DNA of 64,000 bases from positions 50,229,402 to 50,293,401 of the forward strand of contig OZ038433.1 in NCBI GenBank assembly GCA_964036275.1, written 5' to 3'. The position numbers and the translations under genes were made by a program. The notes under the pieces are model-generated. The model worked only from the letters and a program-made list of their open reading frames with translations, searched no databases and was not told where the DNA came from. Positions within the stretch are counted from its first letter, which is position 1; every line of letters begins with the position of its first letter. This document shows positions 37,374 to 58,286 of this stretch, piece after piece. The DNA comes from Litoditis marina (lineage: Eukaryota > Nematoda > Chromadorea > Rhabditida > Rhabditidae).

Positions 37374-37651
37374 TGTTGACTGGTAATAAAGATCGGTGGG
37401 AACTGAAAAATGTAAACTTCGGAAAATCTCTGCTGAGACCGACACGCTACAAGAAGAGACGAAACGAAAAAAAGGGGATATAACTGATTCTGTTAACGAC
37501 TAATTGGACCTCTACACACGCAAGACGCTTCTGAAAACCAGCGAACCGACAAGTTAAACTTTTAGCAAGAAAAAAAGATGAATGTGAGTGAATACACAGC
37601 AAAAATTTGAGAGAAACGACGAGAGACTGACAAAATGTTGTGCAATCGACT

Positions 37652-37744
37652 TCATTTTGTAAAATTAGCCATGGGGCAACAAGCTTGCTTTGGGTCAGAC
37701 CAATCCTCTGGCACCGTGACGGCCATCACCGCGAAACGGGACAT
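37652..37744 (-). CDS. short reading frame upstream of ZNF598, uncertain
   Basis: A 30-residue frame starting MSRFAVMAVTVPEDW has GC-rich third positions unlike the surrounding AT-rich spacer. It ends 250 nt upstream of the ZNF598 acceptor. It could be a small upstream frame, an exon with missing partners, or chance. Confidence 0.25.
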   Translation of the reverse strand: MSRFAVMAVTVPEDWSDPKQACCPMANFTK

Positions 37745-38059
37745 ATTTTTAGCATCATGCAGGCACTATGCGCAGCAATCTGTTTCATCTAAATTTACTC
37801 AGATTGAAATATTAATTCCTACGTGAACTCAAATCATTGTCACAAAAATTATAACAATACAATGTACACTAATTCAAATTTCTTGAAACAACAGAAATAG
37901 ATTTTTGCTTGCGGTTTTGAGCTGACACAGCTCAAAGTTTCCACCTGTCCCAATGCCGTCGCTATGCCCGAATACTGCCCGCATTCTAACATAATGACGT
38001 CATCACGTGCGTCAACCGAAACCCGTATTTTGTTTATTTTATATCGGATCATTCTTCTT

Positions 38060-38158
38060 TTAAATTTTTAGGCAGTTATTGATCTTTTTCTCCTTCGCCT
38101 TTTCATGATTTTTCTTTCTCTCGCTCTTTTTGTACATGTCGTCATCGTTATCTGACAT
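38060..38158 (-). CDS. short Asp/Lys-rich reading frame, uncertain
   Basis: A 32-residue frame begins MSDNDDDMYKKSERKKNHE, with ATACCAG 12 nt before the ATG. The Lys-rich part mirrors a CT-rich tract on the plus strand, so low complexity could explain it. It sits between the divergent ZNF598 and WDFY2 genes. Confidence 0.25.
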   Translation of the reverse strand: MSDNDDDMYKKSERKKNHEKAKEKKINNCLKI

Positions 38159-38280
38159 CAACTCTCTCTTTTCTGGTATGAACCGTCGATATTATTATTT
38201 CATCTGGTTGTTTGCCGTCATTCTGATAACGTATTTTCGCACGTTCTGGTGCTATCTATGTTGAGGCTAATTTCGCAAGG

Positions 38281-38345
38281 AACCCGGTATTTCGTTAACC
38301 CTATCAGGTTTCGGGTTACCTGACAGGGTTAGCGAAATACCGGTT
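38281..38345. repeat. long hairpin upstream of WDFY2
   Basis: The arms AACCCGGTATTTCGTTAACC and (complement) AAACCGGTATTTCGCTAACC pair over about 29 bp with an 8-nt loop. It lies about 80 bp before the WDFY2 5' acceptor. Its GGTTACC-like words suggest a relict MITE. Confidence 0.75.
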
Positions 38346-38436
38346 TAAACAAAAAAAAGGCCCATTTTCGACGTATTTATTTAGGTATATTGTTTCCACT
38401 TTCAATAAGTCATCATGTTTATTTCAGAGCGCAGAG

Positions 38437-41400
38437 ATGTCTGCTGTCATAAATCCACGCCCCGCGTCTTCTTCCTCTAGCAGTATTGGACAAGACGTTA
38501 AACCCAGTTAGTTTGCCAGGTCTTCTTTTGACGAGTAGGCCAGTTGCTATTAGGGAATCCCGTGAATGGTAATGTGGAACGTTTACCTAACTTGAGCAAC
38601 GGGCGAGGAATCTACCTTAATGGTTTAAGGCTAGTTTGACTTTTTTATCTGTTACATCATTACGATTGAAACTAAACTAACATCAATAGAGTTGGAGTGG
38701 TTATAATGAAGTATTTAGGTTTTTTTACCTATAGTACGAGCACAAAATCACTACTAGTTCCCTTCTTACAAAACCCAGGCGGTGATACAGGATGATTGAA
38801 TAGAACCGTATATAATTCTCGAAAACAGAATGCATGTTTCATGTATATTCTTTGCAGCACTTCTGCATAAAATTGATGGTCACATTGCTCGCGTCAACGA
38901 TGTTTTCCTTCTTGAGAAGGAAGAAGGAGTATGGACTGTGAGTTTTGATTCCTGATTTATATTTCAAAATTTGCATATATCATTTATGATTGAGAAGAGA
39001 GTACCGGAAGAAGAGTACAGACGATGTAAACTTTGTGAAACGTTGGTCTGACTGAAACCATTCAAGGGGCGAAATGTAATGCTAATATTGAAAATAATTG
39101 TGTATTGATATTGCTCAGCTCTATTGCATGGACGTATTTTTGGAACTATTCAACATGCACGTTTCGGTCACGTCAACTTTACGTTTCTTATGTTCTTTTT
39201 TTCAGCACGTAAAGTTTACGTTTTCGCGGTTCTTTTTGATTGCGAATTGTGTAAAGATTGCTTTGTTCGGGTTCAAATTGCTATTTGATACCAATTGCGG
39301 TCTTAAATTACTACCCATTTTGAAATTTAGATAGTCTTTCACTTGGTGCAACAGTCGAAAATTGGACTAATGAACAAGTTGTTTTCAAATATAATGTTTT
39401 CTAGATCAGTGACGATCGTTCTGTGCGTCTGTACCTGAAGCGGGATAACGGACAGTTCTGGCCCTCCGTTCACCACACGATGCCTGTAGCCGCCACCTGT
39501 ATATTCTATAGCGAAGAAACCAGGAGGTTCGTGCTTTTCTCGGGTGACCAAGTTGGTCTTCAAGTTGGGAGAAGCTCACCGAAATTGAGAAAAAATCATC
39601 GTAAATCTGGTTTTTTTCCGGCCCGAGAATTCACGATTCCCCCTCCTCTAAAAATATTGCACGCGTGCAATTGATGGTCGCTCCTTGTCGCCAATGATAA
39701 TCAATTTTTGCTTTTCCATTACAAAGAGTTAGCTCTACTGTGTTGTAGCTTGCGATTGTGAATAATGAATGACAGTAATTTCTGATTCAGACTTTTGGTT
39801 GGACTTCTCAATGGAAATGTGTACGAGTACGCCGTATCTGATGATCTAAATAGTATGGCAGAGCAGAGAAAATGGTCAATCCATGCAGGTAGATTCTCAT
39901 TTTCTCATCATTAGTAGGAAATGGGATCTTAAATCTGATATTTCTTGAAATTCCTTCATTGGTTGCAATGTAACAGAAATATTGGAAATTTTCTAATGTC
40001 CTGTTTTGGAATGTATTCACGCTTTCCACTAGGATGTATTCCTCTTGTGTATCTATCATACCCCGAGAAAGTTGTCCGAATTCCGAATAGCCGGGAAAAT
40101 CGAAAAACGCACTTTTTCGTCGAATACGAGAGAATTTGTCTATTTTTGATCTATTTGCACGTGTTTCAATCTCAAACCAGACTTTTTTGTCGATAAATCG
40201 TGTCCCGCTGGTGTATGTGTGCCAAAATTAGGACAACTGTTCATTCGTTGATTGAATGTTTAGGCCCCATCTCCGGACTAGGTTTCGCCTTCTCATCGGA
40301 ACTCGTATTCAGCTGCTCGAAAGACAAAACAGTCGTTTGGCACTGTTCGGAGACAGGAGTCAAAACGGGTAAGTGGAAAATTGCTTTAGAATAGAATTTT
40401 ATTTGTCAATAAACGCGTGATATCCCGCATATTATGTTATGTGCCACGTGTAGTTATCGCGAGAGAAATTCCATCTTTCAATGATAGAGGGTAGACACTA
40501 GTAAAATATAGTACTACTGAAGTATAACACTTATATATTCACACCAGTGCTCAGTTCTCGAAGGAAAAGCTCAATTCGAAAAAGTTGGTCGATTTGTAGT
40601 ATTTTCATATTTATTTATTCACGTCGCTTCGTTACGAGGCGGTGTTCATCATACATGTCTTACATCCATACTCATATTTTGTTACAAGGTATTCAGTTTC
40701 AATTTGGACTATGAAACGATTAACAATGGCAGGTTTGTATATTAGAATACTGTCAATTATTTCTCTGTGTTTTTTGCTCAAACAGTTGCTCAATCGATTG
40801 GGTTCCAGGCGCCTACCATTGCGAAAACAGCTGTACCGCCCTGGTAATCGAACTGCCGTTCGTCTTCGTAGGGGACCATGGGGGCAATGTGATTGTACTA
40901 CGTCTCAATGGAAATAGCGCACAACTTGTCAGCAAGTTGAGCGCACATACTGGTCAGTTTATCAATGCATAGTCGTTGTCATTCCTACGTGAATCGTGTA
41001 TCACGTGTATGTTCTCTGGTAGTCTAGTAACAAGTAGCCCATTCAACATAGTCTCCTTTTTCGATGAATAGTGGCTGCCGTGTGTAGATTTTTTTTCAAC
41101 TTTCCTTGTTTGTCAAGTGGATTGATCTAGCAGTGTAAAATGTGTTAGGTCCGGTATCTTCTCTGGCATGGGATCGAGTGAAGGAAGTCCTTTATTCCGG
41201 CAGTCACGACAATCTGGTCATTATGTGGGACATTGGAGGGAAACGCGGAGAGGCATACGAGCTCAAGTAGGTCGAACATAGTTCTCTGCCCTTATTCTTA
41301 TGCCATTGGGCTGACGGCATTTTCTTTTTGGCTAAGTTCAACTTGTGCATCAGTCAATTTTTACCGGAAGCTGGTATACTATTGGGTAACACAGCTAAAC

Positions 41401-43819
41401 AATCGAACCGTTTCCAGATTGCCATCAACCGGATTAACCAGAAAACTTTTTTTCTATGAAGCAGTTGTGACATTTGAATGAAATACGTTATAACCAAGTG
41501 ACGGTCCCGAACCAATAACTAGTCATTAACCAATAATGTTGTCCGAGTAACCACAGAAATTCGAACACAGGATTACTTTTGCATACTCTACTGTAAAACT
41601 TAGCCTATTCTTGAAGAAAAAGTATGGAGTTACACGTTTGCAAATTGGAAAACGCGTTACTTTCTGTAGAATAATTGCACTGTCGCACCTTACTATGTAT
41701 TTTGTATGGTTGCAGTGGTCATTCATCGAAGGTGACTCGCCTGGCTCTGGCTTCTGGCGCGAGAAGGTTATTTTCGGCCGACGAAAGTGGAAAACTCGTC
41801 TGCTGGGATATCAAGACACAAAGGTACGCTTCATAGAAAACAAAATAGAATGAACTTTTAGATAAAAGAAGTAGATTATTTGAGAATGAACAGTTTTTAT
41901 TGAGTAAAAAAGGAAACCGTTATCATGACCTTCCAATAGAAAAGATAATTTGTTCTTACACAATATCTCTAGTCGGTGTAGGAGAACACGATCGTAGCTC
42001 CCTAGCAGTTGTTTTTTTTCCAATCTAATATACTCTGTATAACTATGTACAGTGTACCTTTATCAATTCTAAAATTGAAGGAGCGGTTGGCAGTAATCTG
42101 TGTTCTACCGTCTGTCATCTATGATCATTTATTGCAAACGTAGGGCGATTTCGTTGACTAGGTTCATTAAATTACCCATTTTCCTCAAAAAAGGATCATG
42201 AACTACCGTAATTTCAACAATATTTACCGTTAACTGGTGAAAACCTCACCTCCCACCCGGTGCCAGTTTGGTTACCCAGATAAACACCTGATTTTCAATC
42301 AATTTCAATTTCTAAGAACAACAAATTCTCCTCACGTATGACTTATTGACAGATTGGAAACACCGGCTTGGCAGAATTCCGACCAATGCCAATTGTGTGA
42401 GCAGCCGTTTTTCTGGAACGTAACTGCCATGTGGCAGAGAAAGGTTTGATCTAATGTTTCATTTGTACTACCATCTCGTATTGTTCATGTAGCAAAATAG
42501 AAATCACAACATTGGCGATTTGAGAGATGCTAGTATTGCCAGTTTCTGAACATCTGTGGCCGTATTCATCAATCCTCGGGAAGCTGAAATACCTTCCCGC
42601 GGGAAGGTAGAGCACGAAAATAGTGAGCTGGTGAGGAGGGTCCAGAGGCGCGGGAAGCTTTTTGACCTTCCCGGGACATTGGTGAATACGGCCACAGCAT
42701 GACTCTTTGCCCAAGTTGCCAAAATGCTTTTCTTAGATCAAATTTCTGTCTATTTAGTTTAGCCTATGTGGGAACCAGGTGAGACCTGGACATTCAAAAT
42801 TTGTAAGTGTAGAATTATTTTCTGTTCCATAACAAACTGTCTACTTTTCAATGCAGAGAGTTATATGTTTTCTGTTGTGAAATTACACTTCGTTCTAAAA
42901 CAGAAAAATGACAGCCACTTTTACTTGTATAGCATAGCACTACATCTAAACGGATGAGTTTTGCATAAGCGTTTGATTCATTGCAGGCCTTTGGTCTACG
43001 CCAACATCACTGTCGCACGTGTGGAAAGGCGGTGTGCGGCTCGTGTTGTGACAATTGGACCGTGTTCCCCAAGATGGGCTACGAGTTGCCGGTTAGAATC
43101 TGCAATACGTGTCATGCCAAGATGGAGTCTGCCCCTCAACAATATGAGTGAGTTACTCCCATCTATTGAGTTGTGAGTAATCCGGTTATTGGGGACATTT
43201 TCAAATAGGTGCTGTCGCTGTTTTGTCCGCTAAATTGCTAACAATTCATCTGAAAATGAATAATTTAAATGAAAGAAAGTGCTTTTCTGTTGCAGTTACA
43301 CTTTGAGTTTTTTGAAAATGTGGAAAAATCCTATTTCAAAAGGCCACTCTCATATCAATAGATTTCAGTGTTTGTTTCAGTTTGACGCCGCTCGCCGCTA
43401 CACACGACCTACGTACCGGAGTAACGGCCATGCACTTGCAAGAGACGATGGGAAAACTGGTTGTGGTCGGCCAGAATAGACAGGTTATGATTTGGGATGT
43501 CAAAGGTATGTTCTAGACGATCCCACCATCTCGCATTCACCCTCATCGTTGCGTTTACATGCATAACTATTATACTCTTGTCCATTGATGCATCAGTAAT
43601 ATTCATATTTTTTAGCCCAACTCTGTTTTTCAAATTTTCAATGTTGTCGCACGCGTGCGATATGTGTGTTCAATTCGTACGTTTTTTCTTGTTAATGCAT
43701 GTAAAGTATACATTGTTTTAACCCGGTAATCACTATGACATTCCTCCCAACGTTTATTTGTAGTAACCGTCACTTTAGTAACCACTGGTTGGTCCCCGGT
43801 ATGTACAGCAGAGTTCTAA
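38437..43819 (+). CDS. WDFY2: WD-repeat and FYVE-domain protein (WDFY2-like)
   Basis: Endosomal adaptor combining a WD40 propeller with a PI3P-binding FYVE zinc finger inserted before the last repeat. Exons: 38437-38506, 38858-38937, 39405-39526, 39791-39888, 40264-40368, 40809-40952, 41149-41266, 41716-41823, 42353-42443, 42987-43147, 43381-43505, 43764-43819. All phases agree; total 425 residues (human WDFY2 is about 400). WD signatures include [19 protein letters not shown] and [12 protein letters not shown] shows CQLC (294-297), RQHHCRTCG (317-325) and ICNTC. The last exon, supplying a short tail that ends CT-A-E-F, is the least certain. An acceptor (TTTATTTCAG) lies 9 nt before the ATG. 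It is divergent from ZNF598 with about 1 kb between starts. Confidence 0.93.
40057..40217. mobile_element. MITE family C, copy in WDFY2 intron
   Basis: Starts CATACCCCGAG and ends CGCTGGTGTATG, with GTTGTCCGAATT and GAAAAACGCACTTTTTCG inside. Confidence 0.65.
41528..41700. mobile_element. MITE family C, decayed copy in WDFY2 intron
   Basis: GTTGTCCGAGTAACCACAG near the left and CGCACCTTACT near the right match the family order. Confidence 0.55.
42554..42697. mobile_element. 144-bp MITE with CAT duplication
   Basis: CTGTGGCCGTATTCATCAAT at the left is mirrored by GGTGAATACGGCCACAG at the right. CAT flanks both ends. The inner part is rich in CTTCCCG/CGGGAAG. A 3-bp duplication is compatible with PIF/Harbinger elements, but the short length leaves the superfamily open. 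It lies in a WDFY2 intron. Confidence 0.75.
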
Positions 43820-44491
43820 GAGTTTTTTTGATTTTTAATGTGCTAGATGACATAGAACGGTTCTTGAAATTCTACGTGTTATATAGTCCTGATACTTTGT
43901 GATTGCCCAATAAGAGAAATGAAGTATTCAATATAATATGCGTTTATTATCCTGTTATAATATAAGAGTTGACTAGAGTCAATATTTGGTGTTATGCAAC
44001 CGGAAAATAACGCTAACCGGAGCGAATGCCTGAGATTAAAATAGATCCATGCGAACAATATCGTAAGCTCACAACAGTTTTCAATAGTGGAGATTATTAT
44101 ATAAACAGCGATGAAATTGGAAACAACCCGATGGAAGAATCTGTTAGACTGGGAAAGCACAATCACTTTTGCAAGACAACTCACAAACAGTTGTATCATC
44201 ATCTTCAAAAAGTCATAATCTCAAAATATATTCTAGGATTTCTCAATGAATGCGGACCTAATTTGATTAAAAAAATCCTTACTAAAGATCCTCCTACAAG
44301 ACACAGTTGAGATCAAATAGACAAATTGTTCACCTATTCCTATTGTGCGCACTCATATTTACGGCGGCGTCAATAGCAAAGAAGACATACGTACTGCTTC
44401 ACGCCGACGTTAACGTCAACTAAATCGATACGCATGTTTTCTTTAATAGTAACGTCGATATACGCAGTATGAGAGTGGCTCTTGAGTGAGA
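43820..44491. other. convergent spacer between WDFY2 and Rab39-like gene
   Basis: 3' flanks of two convergent genes. A 94-codon frame (44026-44310, plus) is present, but it lacks splice context and family resemblance, so I do not call it a gene. Confidence 0.4.
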
Positions 44492-46293
44492 TCAGCATGA
44501 GCATCCACCTGCCGAGGACGCGTGTGGGATGTCTGACTCGGACAGACTGATGGACTGCGACCGCATCATGCCGCACTTGACGCCCTCCCAGCCCTCCTGC
44601 GGCCGCAATGAGCCCTCATCGACACGAGAGTTCACCTGGAAAATGATAATCATATCCCAGTAAAGTAGTAACCAGAAAAAAAAATCGCAGAACGGACCGG
44701 AAAGGAGAAACATTTGTCTATTTTTGAAGCAACATCATTAAGTGTTACGTGATTAAATCAGAAACGGACAAAGTCGGGCCTTTCTGGTTTATGGTAATCA
44801 CTGTATAGGATTTGCCGCAACTTTGCCTGTAGAGATCACTCGTTGCGAATTTCAAAATCTTGCTGCAAGCAAGTATATACGGTTTATGTTGTGCTATGAG
44901 TTTTGTGGATATAACCAGCGTTCTGATGAACGCAAAATTGTGCAGAAATGTTGTAGGATACTGTAGACATAGGTTATGTGATTAACGCAGTACTATATTA
45001 TTCCTTTGAAAAAAGTTCAACTTGACCTTCAACCTTCAAACAACCCCTTCTAGCAGCTCTCTCACGCAAGTATTGTGTAACGCAATTATTTCAAAAACCT
45101 AATGTAGAGGGGAAAAAGAAAACGTCCAGTTTAACTATATTCACCTCCTGTGACATCATGAGAAATGCATCCAATACATTCTCTCCGGTTATAGCTGACG
45201 TCTCGATGAACTTCATCTTGTGATACTTGGCGAAATATTCTCCTTCCTCATAGTCTACCCGAAATAGGAATAGTTTAGCGTATGTGTACTTCAAACTTTC
45301 TACGCCCCGTCTATTATGAGAAAAAATGTGTATCGATTCACGTGGCGCAAATACAAATAAATGACATGATTTGTTTAAAGTCGCCTCAAAATTCTCCTGT
45401 GAAATGAACACGGCCTGATAAGCTTGTACGATGAACGACCATGTATGGTTTCATTGAAAAGAAAACCTTAACGAACAAATTAACGGAATGAAATAATCGA
45501 AACTAGACAGGAACATGATACCATACCTTTCGCTCCTTCCCACAATCCGATTTGTGACCTATCAATTGGAAGACGCATTTGTCGGGATTCGGCCCACCAA
45601 CGTTGGCCTCTGCCTCATGCAGCCAACTCGCAATATGCTCGAAGCTCGCCCGATTGGTTATGTCATAAACAACCATAACTCCAACGGAGTTACGGTAATA
45701 TGAGCGCGTTATTGACCTGTAAACAAAGTTTATGTGAAAAATCTGGAACCTGAAGAGAGCGTTTCTGAAGGTATAGTTTATAGAGATTCTCTACAATTGT
45801 AAAGAGAAACTGAGAACTGAGAGTTTGTATTCCCGACACTCGCGGAACTTCCCACAATTCTGCGCACTTCTCAAACACATAATTTTTGCTCTAAGTTCTA
45901 ACGTAGTACTTGTCAACCACAGAAGACGGTCACAGGTTTATCGAGAGGAACAAAGCACTTTTCCCAAAGGTGGGCAAGGGCCGCACCCACTCTCGGCAAT
46001 CTTCAACAAACGCCAAATAAAACCATGTAAATTACCGAGCTTTTCACTCACCTAAACTTTTCCTGACCAGCCGTGTCCCAAAGTTGAAGTTTTACGCGAA
46101 ACCCAGGCCGTAACTCCACCATTCTAGCATAAAAATCCACACCGACTGTGGGATCACTGATTTCAGCTGATCTTCCCTCAGTGAAATACTTCAGAAGACT
46201 TGATTTTCCAACTGTTGAGTCGCCGATTAGAATGAATCGGTACTGATAATGGAACAAGGGTCCGTAATCATCTCCAATAAAATTGAACTCCAT
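44492..46293 (-). CDS. Rab39-like small GTPase
   Basis: Membrane-trafficking Rab of the Rab39 subgroup. Exons (plus coordinates): 46052-46293, 45528-45716, 45145-45258 and 44492-44635, about 229 residues. P-loop GDSTVGKS (24-31), DPTVGVDF switch I, WDTAGQEKF (72-80), HKSD in place of NKxD (Rab39 also has HKCD) and ETSA are all present. DGWEGVK-type sequence is seen as QEGWEGVK. The end GGCSC gives a CXC prenylation signal. The boundary into exon 3 is odd: exon 2 ends in phase 2, but the only nearby AG (GGGTAG) breaks the frame. The in-frame join needs the acceptor at ATTTCG|G, which is not AG. An acceptor (TTTTTCTAG) lies 12 nt before the ATG. Divergent from TMEM41B, 435 bp apart. Confidence 0.85.
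44650..44800. mobile_element. MITE family C, decayed copy in Rab39-like intron
   Basis: CCCAGTAAAGTAGTAACCAG at the left and CTGGTTTATGGT at the right keep the family layout, with TGTCTATTTTTGAAGC inside. Confidence 0.45.
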
Positions 46294-46727
46294 TTCACGA
46301 TCAATCTAGAAAAAAACATGATGAAATTTCAAAAAAACTACTAGTCTTCATTTTCATAAAATAAATTAGTTTAACATACTCATACTCGCCAATAACATTA
46401 TTAACATCAAACTACAGTTTAGATGATTAAAATATACAGCAAAAAAAACAAGTAAAAAACATGTGACAATTTCGAGCAGCTGGCAATTATTTCGAGGCTG
46501 CACTCAACGAAAACGAGTATGCACTACATGCATACTGGCCGAGGCTGTTCCTGATCATCAGTCCTGCTTGGAAGTTAGCCAATTAATGAAAAGTGACGAA
46601 AATTTTTCGATAAATTTTAAATTTTAGTCAATTTTGTGCTTTTATCTAATCTTTAATGTTGTATCGTACATTTTCTGTGTATAAGCTATGATGGTTTTAG
46701 GCTACACTCAGCGGCAGCTACGTTTTG

Positions 46728-47465
46728 ATGGCACTCGTATTATCGAGAGGCCCGGTTGTATTTAGCCTGGTTATTGCCATTTTCGCAGTTTCGATCACGC
46801 TCGTTTATTTATACTCCCCTCCGATCGATGCCGAAGATCAGGCCAATATAAAGTATCCCCGCAGTCTAGACGATGCCAAGAAGTTGGGACGAATTCTCTC
46901 GAAGTATAACGAAAAGCATTCCGTAGTCTTGTTTGCCGGTGTCGCTGTCGTCTATATAATACTACAGTCATTCGCCATTCCCGGGTCGCTGTTCCTGACT
47001 ATTCTCGCCGGATACCTGTTCCACTTTGCAGCTGCTATTACGCTCGTCTGCTCTTGCTCAGCCATTGGGGCGAGTACCTGTTATATGCTCTCTCAACTCT
47101 TCGGTCGCTCGTTGGTCACCAAATATTTCCCTGAACGAGTTGCCACCTGGCAAACGGAAGTCGGAAAACATCAGGACAATCTGCTCAATTATATCATTTT
47201 CTTACGTGTCACCCCTCTTCTACCCAATTGGTTTATCAACATTGCTAGTCCTGTTCTCGCGGTGCCGTTTTGGCCGTTTTTCTGGGGTACTTTTCTGGGA
47301 GTAGCACCTCCATCCTTTCTGTATATTCAAGCAGGGTCAACGTTGGAGCAAATGACGCACACAAATGTGGCGTGGAGTTGGAATTCTATTCTTTTATTGA
47401 CTGTTTTTGCGTTAATATCTCTTTTGCCCGTTTTCTGGAAGAAGATAAAAGCAAAGGCAGAGTAG
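46728..47465 (+). CDS. TMEM41B: TMEM41B-like ER lipid scramblase (VTT/DedA domain)
   Basis: ER multi-pass protein; TMEM41B relatives scramble phospholipids and act in autophagosome and lipoprotein formation. A single uninterrupted frame of 245 residues starts at ATG 46728. The core shows the VTT-domain blocks KLGRILSKY, IPGSLFLTILAGYL, GASTCYMLSQLFGR, LNYIIFLRVTPLLPNWF and FLGVAPPSFLYIQAGSTL, plus several hydrophobic segments (about residues 10-30, 65-85, 90-115, 150-175, 180-205, 220-240). It ends in a lysine-rich tail, as expected for ER residence. Unlike all neighbours it has no intron in the coding region. An acceptor (GGTTTTAG) ends 27 nt before the ATG. OPA1 follows 195 bp downstream. 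Confidence 0.95.
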   Translation: MALVLSRGPVVFSLVIAIFAVSITLVYLYSPPIDAEDQANIKYPRSLDDAKKLGRILSKYNEKHSVVLFAGVAVVYIILQSFAIPGSLFLTILAGYLFHFAAAITLVCSCSAIGASTCYMLSQLFGRSLVTKYFPERVATWQTEVGKHQDNLLNYIIFLRVTPLLPNWFINIASPVLAVPFWPFFWGTFLGVAPPSFLYIQAGSTLEQMTHTNVAWSWNSILLLTVFALISLLPVFWKKIKAKAE

Positions 47466-47625
47466 TTTGTTTGTATATTTGATCATCGTACATATGTAGT
47501 TGGGCTCAGTATTCACTTATCTTGTGAATTGATTTGTTGTGATCTCAATTTACAGCTTCGCATGTTCTGTTTGTACTACGTTTCACTAAAATGTGTATCC
47601 ATGTTCAATTTGTTAATATTAAATC

Positions 47626-47638
47626 AATAAATTTTCAG
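47626..47638 (+). promoter_or_regulatory. AATAAA fused to 3' splice acceptor between TMEM41B and OPA1
   Basis: AATAAA (47626-47631) runs directly into TTTTCAG (47632-47638), reading AATAAATTTTCAG. The first would serve TMEM41B 3'-end formation, the second the 5' acceptor of OPA1, whose ATG is 22 nt on. This is the arrangement expected between cistrons of a trans-spliced operon. Confidence 0.7.
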
Positions 47639-47660
47639 TGCTGAAGTGGTCGATGTGTCC

Positions 47661-57689
<10,029 letters not shown>

Positions 57690-58286
57690 GATAGAGTAGA
57701 TGTTTTTTGAAATATTGTCAGTGTGACACGTTTTCTAGTCACTTTGTAATTTATATTCATAGATTGAGTTTTAGATAGGTTTGCGTCTGATGTGTTTGTT
57801 TTATAATATAACCATTACAGCTTATTTTATGGGTATAGTAATAGTCATTCTGTAAATTAGTGATCTACTGAGCGGTTAGGCATATGGTAATGATACCAGT
57901 GAGTCCTATTAACTTCGATTGGGTACATTGAGTTGTCCCTGTAGTGAAATATTCGTCGTATCGTAATGTAGGTAAATATTGTTTAACCTTAAGTGAACAG
58001 CCTAGATCACTGGTGCTCCGATGTACAGTTATTTTTCATTTGATTACGTTTGTTCAAATCTCATCCTGAAACTTTATCGCTGTGACGTTTTACATGTGAA
58101 CTGCATTGCTCTGTGCGATAGTAACAAGTTATAATGTCTACTCTGTCACTGGATTGTAAATGGTACTATAACCGTTCATATTACCTATCACTTATTTTAT
58201 TAGTTTATTTTATTCGCTCTGGTTTTTCCGTTTATTTGTTTTACGATGCCAGTAGTTTTCGGGCCCAAAACCATTCTTCATTTCAG

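Noticed and set aside
38134..38173. Possible alternative WDFY2 first exon starting MSSSLSDINSLFS on the plus strand.
   Set aside because: Joining it to the exon at 38428 puts the known WDFY2 sequence out of frame.
44026..44310. A 94-codon open frame between WDFY2 and the Rab39-like gene.
   Set aside because: AT-rich codons, no splice context, no family resemblance, and it falls in the convergent 3' flanks.
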